64,000 nucleotides of DNA, from contig OY718803.1 of NCBI GenBank assembly GCA_963070105.1, forward strand, positions 4,074,507 to 4,138,506, written 5' to 3'. The DNA is from Litomosoides sigmodontis. Taxonomy: Eukaryota > Nematoda > Chromadorea > Rhabditida > Onchocercidae. Below the pieces are notes generated by a model. That model worked only from the letters and a program-made list of their open reading frames with translations, did not search any database and was not told the DNA's origin. A program made the position numbers and the translations under genes. Positions 62,901 to 64,000 of the stretch are shown one piece after another. Position 1 is the first letter of the stretch; each line of letters begins with the position of its first letter.

Positions 62901-64000
62901 GACGGATAGTTAGTATTTGAAAACTTTCATAGGCGAAGTGCAATGTCTGCAAAATGTTTCCAATTATCGGATTGCGTTATCGTTGTTTACGCTGTTTCAA
63001 TGTTGACGTCTGTCAGAACTGTTTCTTTAGTCAAAGGCTTGCTAAAAATCACAAATTATCACATCCTATACAGGAGTATTGCTTGCCGGTAAGTTTCATA
63101 TTACTTTTCCGATCCTACACTACCTCGTCCATCTGATATTTCCCACTCTACACTTAATTTCCTTTTTTTTTTATATATTTTATGCTAAATGTGAAATGCT
63201 TAAAACTTTTCAAAGCGTCGTTTAGGCAACATCAGGTGAAGATGTGCGTGATTTTGGCCTAATAGTGAGGAATAAATTACGATCGAAAAGTAAGACACGA
63301 ATTGGTTATCTACCAGTGCAAACGGTCGATGAGGGACCTCCGTTGGAAAGCAATAATGTTACGCCGGTGAATCCGTTCACTGAACCGATCCACAATCGAA
63401 TACAGCTCTGTGCTCGAAGGTTCATTGCAATTTGATGTACTTATGCTAAATGAGTTTTACTTGCAACTCTTAAGGTTTTCAAATTTTTTCACTCCAATAG
63501 TTTTCTAAATTCAAAATAGCTGGTTCTTTCTTGATATTGGCATGCATCATTATTTCCTCAGTGGCTTATCAATTTTTTGTGATGATGGCAAATAGGATTT
63601 TGATAATTAGCATAAGTAATTTCAGATTATGGAGAGCACAAGGTGAAAGCGATCCACCGATACCTGCTTTAAATGATACCGGAAAAGAAATCAGAATGAG
63701 CATGACAGAATTGAAATCACCTTTACAACTACTGTCTCAAGTTGAGCAATTGCACAAGGAGGAGCTAGATCAAGTACTGCACAAATTGCAATATGAAAAC
63801 AGGTGATTTGGAATCAGATTTTTCTGATAACAGGGAAAGCACTGGAATTCATCATTCTGGAACATTTATGTAAATTCAGAGAGTTGAAGAAAGAAATTGA
63901 AAGACGGAAGAAGCTTGGAAATGCTATGGGTTCAACGCCTAACCTGACAAGGGGCGAGGGCGCGGCAATATCACAAAGTGTTACCGATAATAGGGGAACG
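32350..64000 (+). CDS. dys-1: Dystrophin orthologue, 3' end outside window
   Basis: About 60 exons add up to about 10.1 kb of coding sequence (about 3,360 codons) before the window ends. Worm and human dystrophins have about 3,670-3,690 residues, so about 300 C-terminal residues are missing from view. The start [20 protein letters not shown] opens the first exon (32350-32419). Domain order is two calponin-homology domains, a Ser/Pro/Gln-rich hinge, a long spectrin-like rod, a WW domain, two degenerate EF-hands, a ZZ zinc finger and the start of the coiled-coil tail. Dystrophin links cortical F-actin to the dystroglycan complex at the muscle membrane. In C. elegans, loss of dys-1 causes hyperactivity, with muscle degeneration in sensitised strains. 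Exon coordinates are given in the four sub-entries. Two rod junctions remain ambiguous. Confidence 0.95.
34659..35068. repeat. 35-bp direct repeat flanking dystrophin exon 4
   Basis: The 35 bases at 34659-34693 recur at 35034-35068 with one mismatch. The core includes GATAATAAGCGTAAAATGCA. One copy lies upstream of exon 4 (34869-35021) and the other starts 13 bases after its end. Confidence 0.8.
47033..47082. repeat. 19-bp tandem duplication
   Basis: TAACTTTAAAGTTTGAAAT occurs at 47033-47051 and again at 47064-47082, in a dystrophin intron. Confidence 0.7.
47598..47617. repeat. (CA)n microsatellite next to a splice acceptor
   Basis: A short run of alternating CA lies about 20 bases upstream of the dystrophin acceptor at 47636, in the place where a pyrimidine tract is expected. 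Confidence 0.8.
48269..48343. repeat. Imperfect foldback in a dystrophin intron
   Basis: GAGTGAAATGCTAAA at 48269-48283 pairs with the reverse complement of 48329-48343 at 14 of 15 positions. The middle also holds near-palindromic GCATTTTAAATGC units. The 75 bases could fold into a hairpin. Confidence 0.55.
58277..58295. repeat. (GA)n microsatellite
   Basis: A short run of alternating GA lies in a dystrophin intron before the exon at 58365. Confidence 0.8.
60958..63419 (+). other. dys-1: Dystrophin WW, EF-hand and ZZ cysteine-rich region (exons 51-58)
   Basis: Exons: 60958-61116, 61194-61330, 61404-61608, 61886-61971, 62131-62207, 62340-62540, 62933-63088, 63226-63419. The WW domain reads [20 protein letters not shown] then [14 protein letters not shown], with both Trp and the Tyr pair kept; an intron splits it. 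EF-hand 1 and 2 equivalents follow ([39 protein letters not shown]), lacking good calcium loops, then [20 protein letters not shown]. The ZZ finger shows C-x2-C pairs in [16 protein letters not shown] and VDVCQNCFF, with closing His residues, then TSGEDVRD and [10 protein letters not shown]. This region binds the beta-dystroglycan tail. Confidence 0.92.
63626..64000 (+). other. dys-1: Dystrophin C-terminal tail, partial (exons 59-60)
   Basis: Exons 63626-63802 and 63880 to the window edge. The reading frame shows [20 protein letters not shown] and a Lys/Glu-rich coil, [14 protein letters not shown], matching the start of the syntrophin/dystrobrevin-binding tail. The exon is still open at 64000. 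Confidence 0.8.

Overview
The window is eukaryotic and almost certainly nematode. It is AT-rich. Genes are split into many short exons by GT...TTTCAG introns, several start codons lie just after an orphan TTTCAG/ACAG acceptor (as expected for spliced-leader trans-splicing), and the protein set matches worm orthologues. The 0.1-1 kb introns and sequence style resemble a filarial/spirurid worm, but that placement is an inference. I saw no rRNA, tRNA, CRISPR array or recognisable transposon. Gene models were built by hand from reading frame, splice-site consensus and intron phase. Every junction reported for the complete models is phase-consistent.

Layout, left to right. (1) 555-1493, +: the 3' part of a small CFAP97/Hemingway-type gene, convergent with (2) 5048-1833, -: a complete ICA69 (ric-19) gene, ten exons, 488 aa. 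(3) 6667-8963, +: SNIP1, an FHA-domain splicing/signalling protein, divergent from ICA69. (4) 8964-14656: a 5.7 kb gene-poor region with a triple E-box palindrome and a GC-rich block. (5) 14657-16325, +: TPPP/p25-alpha. (6) 18381-17508, -: ribosomal protein L13. (7) 19049-26160, +: TCF25/NULP1, divergent from rpl-13. Its last 2 kb intron appears to hold a small unrecognised gene on the opposite strand. (8) 28314-30173, +: RNA polymerase III subunit RPC6. (9) 32350 to the right edge, +: dystrophin (dys-1), about 60 exons and about 3,360 codons, cut off by the window end in the C-terminal tail.

The genes are mostly unrelated in function: secretory-vesicle traffic (ICA69), RNA processing and transcription (SNIP1, TCF25, RPC6), translation (L13), the microtubule cytoskeleton (TPPP) and the muscle membrane cytoskeleton (dystrophin). 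Dystrophin fills half the window. It has the expected order of paired CH domains, a hinge, a long spectrin-like rod, a WW domain, degenerate EF-hands and a ZZ zinc finger. The most interesting unexplained items are the nested antisense gene in TCF25, the CFAP97-like gene in a worm, the E-box palindrome at 11062-11083, and repeats around the first dystrophin exons.
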